64,000 nucleotides of DNA from Columbia Basin potato purple top phytoplasma. Lineage in GTDB: Bacteria; Bacillota_I; Bacilli_A; Acholeplasmatales; Acholeplasmataceae. Positions 55,169-63,186 of this stretch are shown piece after piece; the first letter of the stretch is position 1; the number at the start of each line of letters is the position of its first letter. The notes under the pieces are model-generated. The model worked only from the letters and a program-made list of their open reading frames with translations. It did not search any database and was not told where the DNA came from. The position numbers and the translations under genes were made by a program. Where the stretch lies: assembly GCF_028595955.1 (NCBI RefSeq), contig NZ_JANHJP010000001.1, positions 1 to 64,000 of the forward strand. Reading direction: 5' to 3'.

Positions 55169-55927
55169 ATGGAAAATAATAATAATAATAATAATATAAA
55201 AAGTGATAACAAAAACACAGAAAATGAAATAGAAATTTGTAAAATTTCAAAAATAAGAGAAGTAATATCTAAGAAAATGGTTGTTGCAAAAACAGAAATT
55301 CCTGATGTGACTGTTACAGAAGAAATAGATATTACTGATTTAGTTTTTTTAAGAAAAAGATTAAAAAATGAATTAGAACCTCAAGGTATTAAATTAACTT
55401 ATATGGCTTTTATAGCTAAGGCAGTTATTTCTGCTTTAACTGAATTTCCTTTGTTTAATTCTAGTTTTGACTCTGTTAAAAACGAAATAATTATAAAAAA
55501 ATTTATTAATTTAGGTATTGCAGTAGATACTCCGCGGGGTTTAATGGTTCCTAATATTAAAAACGCTGATAAATTAAATATCATTGAGTTAGCTCAAGAA
55601 ATTAATAAATTAGCTAAAAATGCTCAAGAAGGCAAATTAACATTGAAGCAACTCCAAAATGGAACTTTTACTTTAAGTAATTTTGGTTCTATTGGCGGTC
55701 TACAATGCACACCTATTATTAATTTGCCTGAATTATCTATTTTAGGGATTGGCAAAATTATTAAAAAACCAGTAGTTAAAGATAATAATATTTGTATTGC
55801 TGATATTTTACATGTTTCTTTGACATTCGATCATCGTGTTATAGATGGTGCTGATGCTTCTAGATTTTTAAACAAAATTACTTCAGTATTAACTAATATT
55901 ACAGAATTAGAAAAATACATTTATTAA
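55169..55927 (+). CDS. pdhC: PDH E2 catalytic core without lipoyl and subunit-binding domains
   Basis: A 252-residue acyltransferase core that moves acetyl from lipoate to CoA. After a low-complexity start with seven Asn from an AAT repeat, the core begins ICKISKIREVISKKMVVAKT and ends with the catalytic LTFDHRVIDGADASRFLNKI. A usual E2 is about 400 residues or more: lipoyl, ~35-residue subunit-binding domain, core. The lipoyl domain is the preceding gene. The 37 bases between the genes and the ~25 residues before the core leave no room for the subunit-binding domain. The gene has its own AAAAGGAAAAG site. The Asn tract could grow or shrink without breaking the frame. Confidence 0.92.
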   Translation: MENNNNNNNIKSDNKNTENEIEICKISKIREVISKKMVVAKTEIPDVTVTEEIDITDLVFLRKRLKNELEPQGIKLTYMAFIAKAVISALTEFPLFNSSFDSVKNEIIIKKFINLGIAVDTPRGLMVPNIKNADKLNIIELAQEINKLAKNAQEGKLTLKQLQNGTFTLSNFGSIGGLQCTPIINLPELSILGIGKIIKKPVVKDNNICIADILHVSLTFDHRVIDGADASRFLNKITSVLTNITELEKYIY

Positions 55928-55970
55928 AAAAATCGATAAATTTTTTAGAAAGAAGACAAAGAACAAATAT

Positions 55971-57350
55971 ATGACAAAATACGATATTTTAATTATTGGT
56001 AGTGGCCCGGGGGGCTATGTTTCTGCTATTAAAGCAGCTCAGTTAGGCGCTAAAGTTGCTTTAATAGAAAAACATAAAGTTGGTGGTATTTGTCTTAATT
56101 ATGGTTGTATACCAACTAAATCATTTTTAAAAAGCGCTAAGGTTTTTGATATTGCTAAAAATATTGATAATTACGGTATTAATAAAATAAATGATATTTC
56201 ATTTGATTGGTTATCTATTTTGAATCGTAAAGATAAAATAGTTAAACAATTATATAATGGTATTCTTTTTTTATTAAAAAAAAATAAAATTGATTTATAT
56301 AATTCTTTTGCAGAAGTTTTAACTCCAAATTTAGTTCAAGTAGGGGATAAACAATTAGAAACTAAAAAACTTATTATTGCTACAGGTTCTAGCGCTTTTA
56401 TACCTCCAATTCCTGGAGCTAAAGAATCTTATGAAAATAAATTTCTTTATACTAGTAAAGAATTAGTTCAATTAGAAAAATTTCCTAAGAAATTAATTAT
56501 TATTGGTGGAGGAGTTATTGGAGTAGAATTCGCAACTCTTTTTGCTAAATTAAATTCTGAAGTTATAATTATAGAAAAGCAAAAAAATATATTAAGTAAT
56601 ATAGATCATGATATTGTTAAACTTTATGCTAAAAAATTAAAAAAAGATCGTATTAAAATTTATACAGATTCTACAGTAGTAAAAATAGATAATAATAAAG
56701 TTCATTATGAAATGGATAATCAAATATATCAGGATGAAGCAGATTTAATTTTAATGGCTGTCGGTATTAAACCTAATTTAGATGGAATTCAAAATTTGAA
56801 TTTAAAAACAGATAGAAGCGGTATAATTACTGATAATTTTTTAAGAACTTCTGTTGAAGGAGTTTATGCTATTGGAGATGTGAATGGTAAATATACGTTA
56901 GCTCATGTTGCTAGTCATGAAGGTATTATAGCTGTTTCTCATGCTTTAAACTCTAAAGAACATCTTTTCCCTATGGATTATAATTTAGTTCCTAATTGTA
57001 TTTATGGCTTTCCTGAAATATCTACTATAGGTATGACAGAAGAACAAGCAAAAGATAAGGAAATAAATTATAAAGTTTCAATGTTTCCTGTCAGTGCTAT
57101 AGGAAAAGCTTTAGCGGATGGAGAAACTGATGGTGTTGTTAAATTAATTGTTAATAAAGATAATTCAAAAATTTTAGGTATGCATATATTATCTTGTAAC
57201 GCTACAGAATTAATTAGCGAAATTGGTGTTGCTATAAGCCTAGAAGCAACAGTTTATGATATGATCAAAGTAATTCATCCTCATCCTACTTTATCAGAAA
57301 TAATTTCGGAAACTTTTTTAGGAGCAATAGATAAACCTATTCATCTTTAA
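55971..57350 (+). CDS. lpd: Dihydrolipoamide dehydrogenase (E3)
   Basis: E3 reoxidises dihydrolipoamide and makes NADH. FAD site ILIIGSGPGGYVSAIKAAQLG and redox disulfide GGICLNYGCIPTKSFL (~40-53) are intact. The NAD site is LIIIGGGVIGVEFATLF, the second FAD motif is VYAIGDVNGKYTLAHVA, and the C-terminal active-site HPHPTLSE is present. At 459 residues there is no N-terminal lipoyl domain, which some mollicute and streptococcal E3 proteins carry. It ends the pdh operon and a terminator follows. Confidence 0.96.
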   Translation: MTKYDILIIGSGPGGYVSAIKAAQLGAKVALIEKHKVGGICLNYGCIPTKSFLKSAKVFDIAKNIDNYGINKINDISFDWLSILNRKDKIVKQLYNGILFLLKKNKIDLYNSFAEVLTPNLVQVGDKQLETKKLIIATGSSAFIPPIPGAKESYENKFLYTSKELVQLEKFPKKLIIIGGGVIGVEFATLFAKLNSEVIIIEKQKNILSNIDHDIVKLYAKKLKKDRIKIYTDSTVVKIDNNKVHYEMDNQIYQDEADLILMAVGIKPNLDGIQNLNLKTDRSGIITDNFLRTSVEGVYAIGDVNGKYTLAHVASHEGIIAVSHALNSKEHLFPMDYNLVPNCIYGFPEISTIGMTEEQAKDKEINYKVSMFPVSAIGKALADGETDGVVKLIVNKDNSKILGMHILSCNATELISEIGVAISLEATVYDMIKVIHPHPTLSEIISETFLGAIDKPIHL

Positions 57351-57384
57351 TTTTATTCAAATAAATATTTCGAATATATATTAT

Positions 57385-57408
57385 AAAACCCAATTATTTG
57401 GGTTTTTT
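57385..57408 (+). terminator. Terminator of the pdh operon
   Basis: AAAACCCA (57385-57392) pairs with TGGGTTTT (57399-57406) around a 6-base loop and is followed by Ts. It lies about 35 bases past the lpd stop. Confidence 0.85.
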
Positions 57409-57455
57409 ATTTATTAAATAGTAAAAATTAATTTGTTAAAAGAGAAATAAAAATT

Positions 57456-58217
57456 ATGTTAATTGATACACATGTTCATTTAAATTTTGATTATTTTGAT
57501 AAAGTTTTAAATAAAGTTCTTGAAAGAGCTTATAAAAATGATATTCAATATTTTATTGTACCTGGCGTGGATAAAGCAACAAACGAAAAAGCAATTGAAT
57601 TAGCTTCTCGAAATAAATCCATTAAAGCTGCTGTCGGAATTCATCCTTGTCATTGGTTAAATGAAGATCCTTTAAGTATTATAAAATATTTGAGACATCC
57701 ACAAGTAGTAGCTGTAGGAGAAATTGGTTTAGATTTATATCATGACAAAAGTTCTTTACTAATTCAAAAAAAATTTTTACAAATCCAAATTAAATTAGCT
57801 TTAGAGTATAATTTGCCTATTATTTTACACGCAAGAGAATCTTTTGATGAAATATATTCAATGTTATTACCTTATAAAGGTAAAATTAGAGGAGTATTTC
57901 ATTGTTTGACTAGTCATCTTATAGAAGCCAAAAAAGCTATAGAATTAGGTTTTTATGTAGGATTAGGAGGTATTATTACTTATAAAAATGCTATTGAAGC
58001 GCAAAAAATCGTTCAACAAATTCCTTTGGATAAAATTTTGTTAGAAACAGATGCTCCTTTTTTAACTCCATTTCCTTTAGACAAAAATAAAACAAATGAA
58101 CCTGGATTTATGAAAATTATAGCGGAAAAAATATCTTATTTAAAACAAATAAGTTTAAAAGAAGTCACTCAACAAACAACATATAATGCTAGTAAATTAT
58201 TTAATTTAAATATATAA
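57456..58217 (+). CDS. tatD: TatD-family metal-dependent deoxyribonuclease
   Basis: A 253-residue TIM-barrel hydrolase. The metal-binding HVHL is in LIDTHVHLNFDYFD at the start. Further ligands are in AVGEIGLDLYHD (~90), ILHARES and VFHCLTS, and ETDAPFLTP (~200). Family members act as 3'-5' DNases or D-aminoacyl-tRNA deacylase-like enzymes; the exact role here is unknown. In Bacillus the homologue lies near rsmA; here it stands between lpd and ligA. Confidence 0.9.
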   Translation: MLIDTHVHLNFDYFDKVLNKVLERAYKNDIQYFIVPGVDKATNEKAIELASRNKSIKAAVGIHPCHWLNEDPLSIIKYLRHPQVVAVGEIGLDLYHDKSSLLIQKKFLQIQIKLALEYNLPIILHARESFDEIYSMLLPYKGKIRGVFHCLTSHLIEAKKAIELGFYVGLGGIITYKNAIEAQKIVQQIPLDKILLETDAPFLTPFPLDKNKTNEPGFMKIIAEKISYLKQISLKEVTQQTTYNASKLFNLNI

Positions 58218-58362
58218 TACTTTTATTATTTAAGTAATTTTTTTTATAAAATAAAAATAATTTTTATATTTATTATATATAATGAAAGAATATTTTTTGT
58301 TCATTTTGTAAATTATTCAAAATTAATTATATGTTATAACATTAAATAAAAAGGTTATAAAA

Positions 58363-60378
58363 ATGACATTTGAAATAAAAAATAAAATTAGAACTTTAAC
58401 AGATAAAATTTGTAAAGCTAATTACGAATATTATCAATTAAACGAAACAGAATTAACAGATTCTCAATATGATGCGTTATTGCAAGAATTGATTTTATTA
58501 GAAAAAGAATATCCTGAATATAAATTGTCTTATAGTCCTACTTTTAAAGTAGGTGGCTTTTTGAGTTCTAAATTTGATAAAGTATCGCATGATGTACCAA
58601 TGTTATCTTTAAATAATGTTTTTGATTTTAAAGAATTAAAACTTTTTTGTGATCGTTTATCAAAACAACAAATTCCTTTTTGTTTTAATTTAGAACTTAA
58701 AATAGACGGAGTCGCTATTAGTTTAAAATATAAGAAAGGTATTTTATTTCAAGCTTTAACAAGAGGGAATGGTTATGTTGGCGAATTAATAACCGATAAC
58801 ATAAAAACTATTAAAGATATTCCTTTAAAATTACCAGAATCAATAGATTTAGAAGTAAGAGGGGAGATTTTTTTTGATCATGATTCGTTTGAACAGTTAA
58901 ATAAAGAACAAAAATATCAAAACAAATTTTTATTTTCTAATCCTCGTAATGCAGCTTCAGGAACTTTAAGACAATTAAATTCTGCAATAGTATCTAATAG
59001 GAAATTATCATCTTTTATTTATTCTATCATTAATCCCCCTTCTTTTATTAGAACACAATATGAAGTTTTAATGTTTTTAAAAAAAATGGGTTTTTCTGTA
59101 AATACTTATTTTAATGTTGTTTATTCTTTTGATGAATTAAAAGAAAAAATTAATTATTACGAGAAACTTAAAAATAATTTACCTTATGATATAGATGGAG
59201 TTGTTATTAAAGTTAACGAATTAAATTTACATAATTTAATAGGTAATACAAGTAAATATCCTAAATGGGCTATTGCTTATAAGTTTAATTCTTTGAAAGG
59301 CGAAACTGTAGTAAAAAATATTAATTTTCAAATTGGAAGAACAGGTGTTTTAACTCCTATTGCTGATATTCAGCCTATTATTTTAGATGGTAGTTTATTA
59401 TCTAAAATATCACTTCATAATTATGATTATATCCAAAGAAAAGATATTCGTATTAATGATTTTGTTTTAGTCCATAAATCAGGCTCTATTATTCCAGAAA
59501 TTTTAGAAGTTGTAAAATACAAAAGAACTAACCAAATACCTTTTCAAATGTTGAGTAATTGTCCTTTTTGCGGAGAAGTTTTAACTAAAAAAGAAAATGA
59601 AGTAGATTATTTTTGTTTAAATAATTATTGCGAAGAAAAGCAAATAAAAAAAATTATTCATTTTGTCTCTCGGGAAGCTATGGATATTAATGCTTTAGGT
59701 AAAAAAACTTTAGTTACTTTTTTTCAAAAAGGGATAATTAAAAAAATTTCTGATTTATATTTTTTAAAAGATAAGTATCCTCAATTGAAACAATTGTTTG
59801 GTTTTAAAGATAAAAAAATAACTAATATTTTAAATTCTATAGAACAAAGTAAGACTCAATCTTTTTATAGAATTTTATTTGCTTTAGGCATTGATCATGT
59901 AGGTATACAAATATCTAAATTATTAAGTAATAAATTTCAAAATGTTCATAATTTACAAAAAGTTACTTTTGAAGAATTAATGAAAATCCCTGAAATAGGT
60001 CCAGAAATTTCAATTAGTATATGTCAATATTTTCAAAATAAGAAAAATATTGAAGAAATTAATTTATTACAATCTAAGGGAATTGTTTTTGGTTCTTCAG
60101 TACAAAATTCTGAAATTATTCAATCTAATAAAAATATATTACAAAATAAAAAAATAGTTTGTACAGGGATTTTAAATAATTATTCAAGAAAAGATATAAC
60201 TACTCTTTTAGAAAAATATGGCGCTTTTGTTTCTAAAAGTATTTCTTCTAAAACTGATTATTTGATTGTGGGTAAAGAAAATAGTGATTCTAAATTAGAA
60301 AAAGCGCGTTTATTAAAAATTAAGATAATAGATGAAAAAGAATTGAATTTTATTATAAATTCAATTAACGAGTCTTAA
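58363..60378 (+). CDS. ligA: NAD-dependent DNA ligase
   Basis: LigA seals nicks using NAD+. The adenylated Lys is in LELKIDGVAISLKY (~113). NAD-binding domain Ia (YEYYQLNETELTDSQYDALLQEL), FSNPRNAASGTLRQL and PYDIDGVVIKV are all present. A four-Cys zinc finger (CPFC...CLNNYC, ~400-425), helix-hairpin-helix region and C-terminal BRCT domain (~593-671) follow. Length (671 residues) is standard. It depends on NAD+, which matters because the nadE-like gene in this window looks unable to make it. acpS follows after 20 bases. Confidence 0.96.
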   Translation: MTFEIKNKIRTLTDKICKANYEYYQLNETELTDSQYDALLQELILLEKEYPEYKLSYSPTFKVGGFLSSKFDKVSHDVPMLSLNNVFDFKELKLFCDRLSKQQIPFCFNLELKIDGVAISLKYKKGILFQALTRGNGYVGELITDNIKTIKDIPLKLPESIDLEVRGEIFFDHDSFEQLNKEQKYQNKFLFSNPRNAASGTLRQLNSAIVSNRKLSSFIYSIINPPSFIRTQYEVLMFLKKMGFSVNTYFNVVYSFDELKEKINYYEKLKNNLPYDIDGVVIKVNELNLHNLIGNTSKYPKWAIAYKFNSLKGETVVKNINFQIGRTGVLTPIADIQPIILDGSLLSKISLHNYDYIQRKDIRINDFVLVHKSGSIIPEILEVVKYKRTNQIPFQMLSNCPFCGEVLTKKENEVDYFCLNNYCEEKQIKKIIHFVSREAMDINALGKKTLVTFFQKGIIKKISDLYFLKDKYPQLKQLFGFKDKKITNILNSIEQSKTQSFYRILFALGIDHVGIQISKLLSNKFQNVHNLQKVTFEELMKIPEIGPEISISICQYFQNKKNIEEINLLQSKGIVFGSSVQNSEIIQSNKNILQNKKIVCTGILNNYSRKDITTLLEKYGAFVSKSISSKTDYLIVGKENSDSKLEKARLLKIKIIDEKELNFIINSINES

Positions 60379-60398
60379 AATTAATAAGGATGCAAAAA

Positions 60399-60743
60399 AT
60401 GAAAAATATTGGCATTGATTTGGTTGAAATGCAAGAAATTGAAAAAATAGGCGTAGACAAAATAGCTGATAGAATTTTATCTGATGCAGAATATTTTATA
60501 TATAAAGATATTAGTCATTTAAAAAGAAAAATAAGTTTTTTAGCGGGCAGATGGGCCGCTAAAGAAGCTATTTTTAAAGCTTATCAAAAAGGTAATTTAA
60601 AAAATAATTATTGTGATTGGTCTATTTTAAATGATTCTATTTCAGGATTCCCTTATGTTATTCATTCTTATTTGTCTGCTCAAATTATGATTTCTATTTC
60701 TCATAGCACAAATTATGCTTTAGCTTTTGTTATTTTGTTATAA
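60399..60743 (+). CDS. acpS: Holo-[acyl-carrier-protein] synthase
   Basis: AcpS transfers 4'-phosphopantetheine from CoA to acyl carrier protein. The metal-binding Asp is in NIGIDLVEMQEI at the start and the Glu in AGRWAAKEAIFKAY (~52). The ending ISISHSTNYALAFVIL is typical. Length is about 114 residues. An ATG at 60390 lies directly on the AAGGA ribosome-binding site. The next ATG at 60399 has good spacing and the family's usual N-terminus, so it is preferred. No fatty-acid synthesis gene is in the window, and phytoplasmas are thought to lack that pathway. Confidence 0.9.
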   Translation: MKNIGIDLVEMQEIEKIGVDKIADRILSDAEYFIYKDISHLKRKISFLAGRWAAKEAIFKAYQKGNLKNNYCDWSILNDSISGFPYVIHSYLSAQIMISISHSTNYALAFVILL

Positions 60744-60756
60744 TTCGGATTGTTTT

Positions 60757-60788
60757 AAAAAAAAAAGAGTTTTATAAACTCTTTTTTA
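60757..60788. terminator. Bidirectional terminator between acpS and the convergent membrane-protein gene
   Basis: AAAAAAGAGTTT (60761-60772) pairs through AAACTCTTTTTT (60776-60787) around TAT. A and T runs on both sides serve acpS on the plus strand and the minus-strand gene, whose stop codon (60772-60774) lies inside the hairpin. Confidence 0.85.
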
Positions 60789-61787
60789 ACAAAAATTTTT
60801 TATTTTCAATTTTTTGGCAAAAATTATTTTTATTTTTCTTTTTAAAAAATATATAAATTAATATATAAAAAATTAAATTAAAAATTAATATAATAATTTG
60901 CCATTTTTTTATTTTTTTTTGCTCATTAAATAAAGTAATAATTTTATCATCATTATTATTTGGCATTTGTTGTTTTTCTGCTGTATCTTTTTGAAATATT
61001 TCTATAAAAAAATTTTTTAATTTAATTTTTAAGTTTTGGCATTTTTCAAAAATATCTTGATAATAATGTATTACATACTCATATTGATTATTTGCATTTA
61101 CTCTATTATGCATATTGTTACCGCTGTCCCCAACGTTATCATTTACTTCTTGTAATTTTGATTTGGCTTTTTCTAACAAATAAATTATTGTGTTTTTTTG
61201 TGTTGTATTTCCTATTTCATTATTTATTTCTTTTTTTAAATTTATTGCTTTTTCTGTATCATAGAAAAAATCATTGGTTTTATCTATCATTTTATTGATT
61301 TCTACAAATTCTTTTTCTGCTATTTCTTTATGAACTAAAGCTTTATATTTTTTGATATTAGTTATACTTTTTTTATAACTTTGAAGAGAATTTTGTAATA
61401 AAGTATAAATTTGTTCTAAAAGGATTTCATTTGTTGCTGTTTGAAATTCTTTTTCTGCTGCTTTAAATTGACCTATAGCTGTATTTGGATCTTTTTCATT
61501 TTCTATCATTTTGATTTCTTCTGTTAATAAAAAATTTTTATTAAAAGAATCATCAACTTTCTTTTTTATTGATTTAGCCGTATTTAATTCTTTTTCGGCA
61601 TCTTGTTTTATTTTTAAAATCTGTTCTCTTATTGAATTAATTTTTTCTTCTTCTTGAATTTGGATTCCTTTAATGGTGCTAAAAAAACTAATTAAGAATA
61701 AATATATAAAATAATATATAATTAAAAATAAATAATATTTATTTTTTGGAAAATACTTTGTTTTTAATGATTTAATTTTTTATTCAT
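60772..61787 (-). CDS. Candidate phase-variable membrane protein with AEKE repeats; 5' end out of frame by one base
   Basis: The uninterrupted ATG frame starts at 61509 (245 residues), but the same frame stays open to 61779 and encodes a signal-anchor (KNKYYLFLIIYYFIYLFLIS) with no ATG, GTG or TTG. An ATG at 61787 lies behind an AG-rich site but runs off-frame after eight codons. One extra A in its A6 tract (61776-61781) would join both into a 338-residue protein. That protein has an N-terminal anchor, a Lys/Glu-rich helical middle and a C-terminal membrane segment (WQIIILIFNLIFYILIYIFF). Three AEKE[LF] motifs recur at about residues 64, 111 and 157. The layout resembles immunodominant membrane proteins of phytoplasmas (IdpA/Amp type), but I see no sequence match. 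A sequencing error is possible. Confidence 0.6.
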
Positions 61788-61800
61788 TCTCTTTTCTATT

Positions 61801-61871
61801 ATTTTTATTTTATTTTTATTTTATTTTTATTTTATTTTTATTTTATTTTTATTTTATTTTATTTTTATTTT
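61801..61871. repeat. 11-bp tandem repeat (VNTR-like)
   Basis: The unit ATTTTTATTTT occurs five times in a row, then a 5-base partial unit, then once more, with no other variation over 71 bases. It ends 13 bases upstream of the ATG at 61787 of the minus-strand membrane-protein gene, where it would fall in the promoter or 5' leader. Confidence 0.92.
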
Positions 61872-62123
61872 CAAAAGATAAAAGTTAAAAAGGATATTTA
61901 TATATTCGATAAATAAAAAATATCCAAATAATTATATCATATTTTCCGTAATTTTTATTTTATAAAAATAAAAAAGATATTAATAAAAACGAAATTATAA
62001 AATTTTATTATATGCGAAGTTTATTATAAATAATGATAAAATAAATTTAGATAATTTAAATGAAGGTTAATTTTTTCTATTATTTTTTTGTTTTTAATCA
62101 AATACTATAAAGAGGTTGTTTTT

Positions 62124-62642
62124 ATGAAAAAAGGATTAATGTTTTTATCTGATGATTTTGAGGATTGCGAAGCTTTAGCTACAAGATCATTTTTAAGAAA
62201 AAATTTTTTAGATGTCAAAACTTTTACTTCTAATGTTTCTTTAAAAGTTTTATCTTCTCAAGGGCTTATGGTAATGTCAGATTTATATATTGACGAAATT
62301 AAATTATCTGAATATGATTTTTTAATTATTCCAGGTGGCCCATATGTAAAAAGAATGTTAGATGATAATGATTTAAATTTAAATAAACTTTTTAAAATTA
62401 TAAAATATTTTGCAGAAAATAAAAAAATTATTGGCGCTATTTGTGCTGCTCCTGCTTTTTTAGGTAAATTAAATTTATTAGAGAATCATAATTTTATTTG
62501 TTATCCTGGTTATGACAAATACATAAAAGGAAATTATTGTCCTTTAGAAAGAGCTATTACTAGCGATATTTTTATTACTTCTCGCTCTCCAGAAACAGTT
62601 TTTGATTTTGTAAATCATTTATTAAATAAAATTAAAAAATAA
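62124..62642 (+). CDS. DJ-1/PfpI (ThiJ) family protein
   Basis: A 172-residue single-domain protein of the DJ-1 branch. The conserved Glu is in SDDFEDCEALATRSFL (~15) and the reactive Cys in IIGAICAAPAFLG (~107), with IIPGGPYV between. Family members serve in protein or metabolite deglycation, oxidative-stress defence or chaperoning; the activity here is unknown. The ATG at 62124 has an AAAGAGG site 8 bases upstream. A frame extending to a TTG at 62088 would add 12 unlikely residues. A hairpin terminator lies just downstream. Confidence 0.9.
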   Translation: MKKGLMFLSDDFEDCEALATRSFLRKNFLDVKTFTSNVSLKVLSSQGLMVMSDLYIDEIKLSEYDFLIIPGGPYVKRMLDDNDLNLNKLFKIIKYFAENKKIIGAICAAPAFLGKLNLLENHNFICYPGYDKYIKGNYCPLERAITSDIFITSRSPETVFDFVNHLLNKIKK

Positions 62643-62689
62643 AATATTTTAGATTTTTATAAAGATGCTTAAATTGAATTTAATAACAT

Positions 62690-62733
62690 AAAAAAGACTA
62701 GTTGAAAAAACTTCACCATCTCTAGTCTTTTTT
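62690..62733 (+). terminator. Terminator after the DJ-1 family gene
   Basis: AAAAAAGACTAG (62690-62701) pairs with CTAGTCTTTTTT (62722-62733). The 20-base loop can form a small inner TGAA/TTCA stem. It lies about 50 bases past the stop codon. Confidence 0.78.
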
Positions 62734-63186
62734 ATAATCATTTTTTATATTTTTTGATTTAATAATTCAATTTTTAATATTATATTGTTTTTTTTGAATG
62801 ATAATTTAATGGATGGCGCTTACGAAGAAGTAATTGTAAATATTTTTAATAAATCAATATTCATAATTCATTCAAATACTTAACAAAATATTCGAAGTTT
62901 AAACTAATGAATTTAGATAAATTTTTTAGATTAGATTGATTAGTTAGAATTTATAATTTTCAAAAAATTAACCTAAAAATTTATTAATTCCATAAAATAT
63001 TCTATAAAAATTTTATTTTTTATAGGAATATGACTTTTTTAAATTTAATATTTGATTTAAACTTTATATAAATGAAATATTAAAATTCAAAATGAACATT
63101 TTATTTTAATATTTATTAGATTATTAAATTAAATATTAAATTTAAAATATTTAAAACAAAGAAAGAAGGGTATATATAAGTTTATT
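62734..63186. other. Non-coding region before the citC-like gene
   Basis: I see no credible ORF here. The stretch is very AT-rich with several short inverted repeats. A GAAAGAAGGG purine tract at 63161-63170 is the only ribosome-binding-like site, 16 bases before the ATG of the next gene, which is unusually far. Confidence 0.5.

Noticed and set aside
55172-55198. AAT repeat at the start of the E2 core gene as a phase-variation switch
   Set aside because: The unit is three bases, so length change only alters the Asn count and cannot switch the frame.
54901-55927. Sequencing frameshift splitting a normal E2
   Set aside because: The lipoyl ORF ends at the natural domain border, the second gene has its own ribosome-binding site, and the gap is too short to hide a subunit-binding domain. 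I cannot exclude it without reads, but it is not the simplest reading.
61801-61871. CRISPR-like regular repeats
   Set aside because: Units are 11 bp with no spacers and no cas genes nearby; this is a simple tandem repeat.
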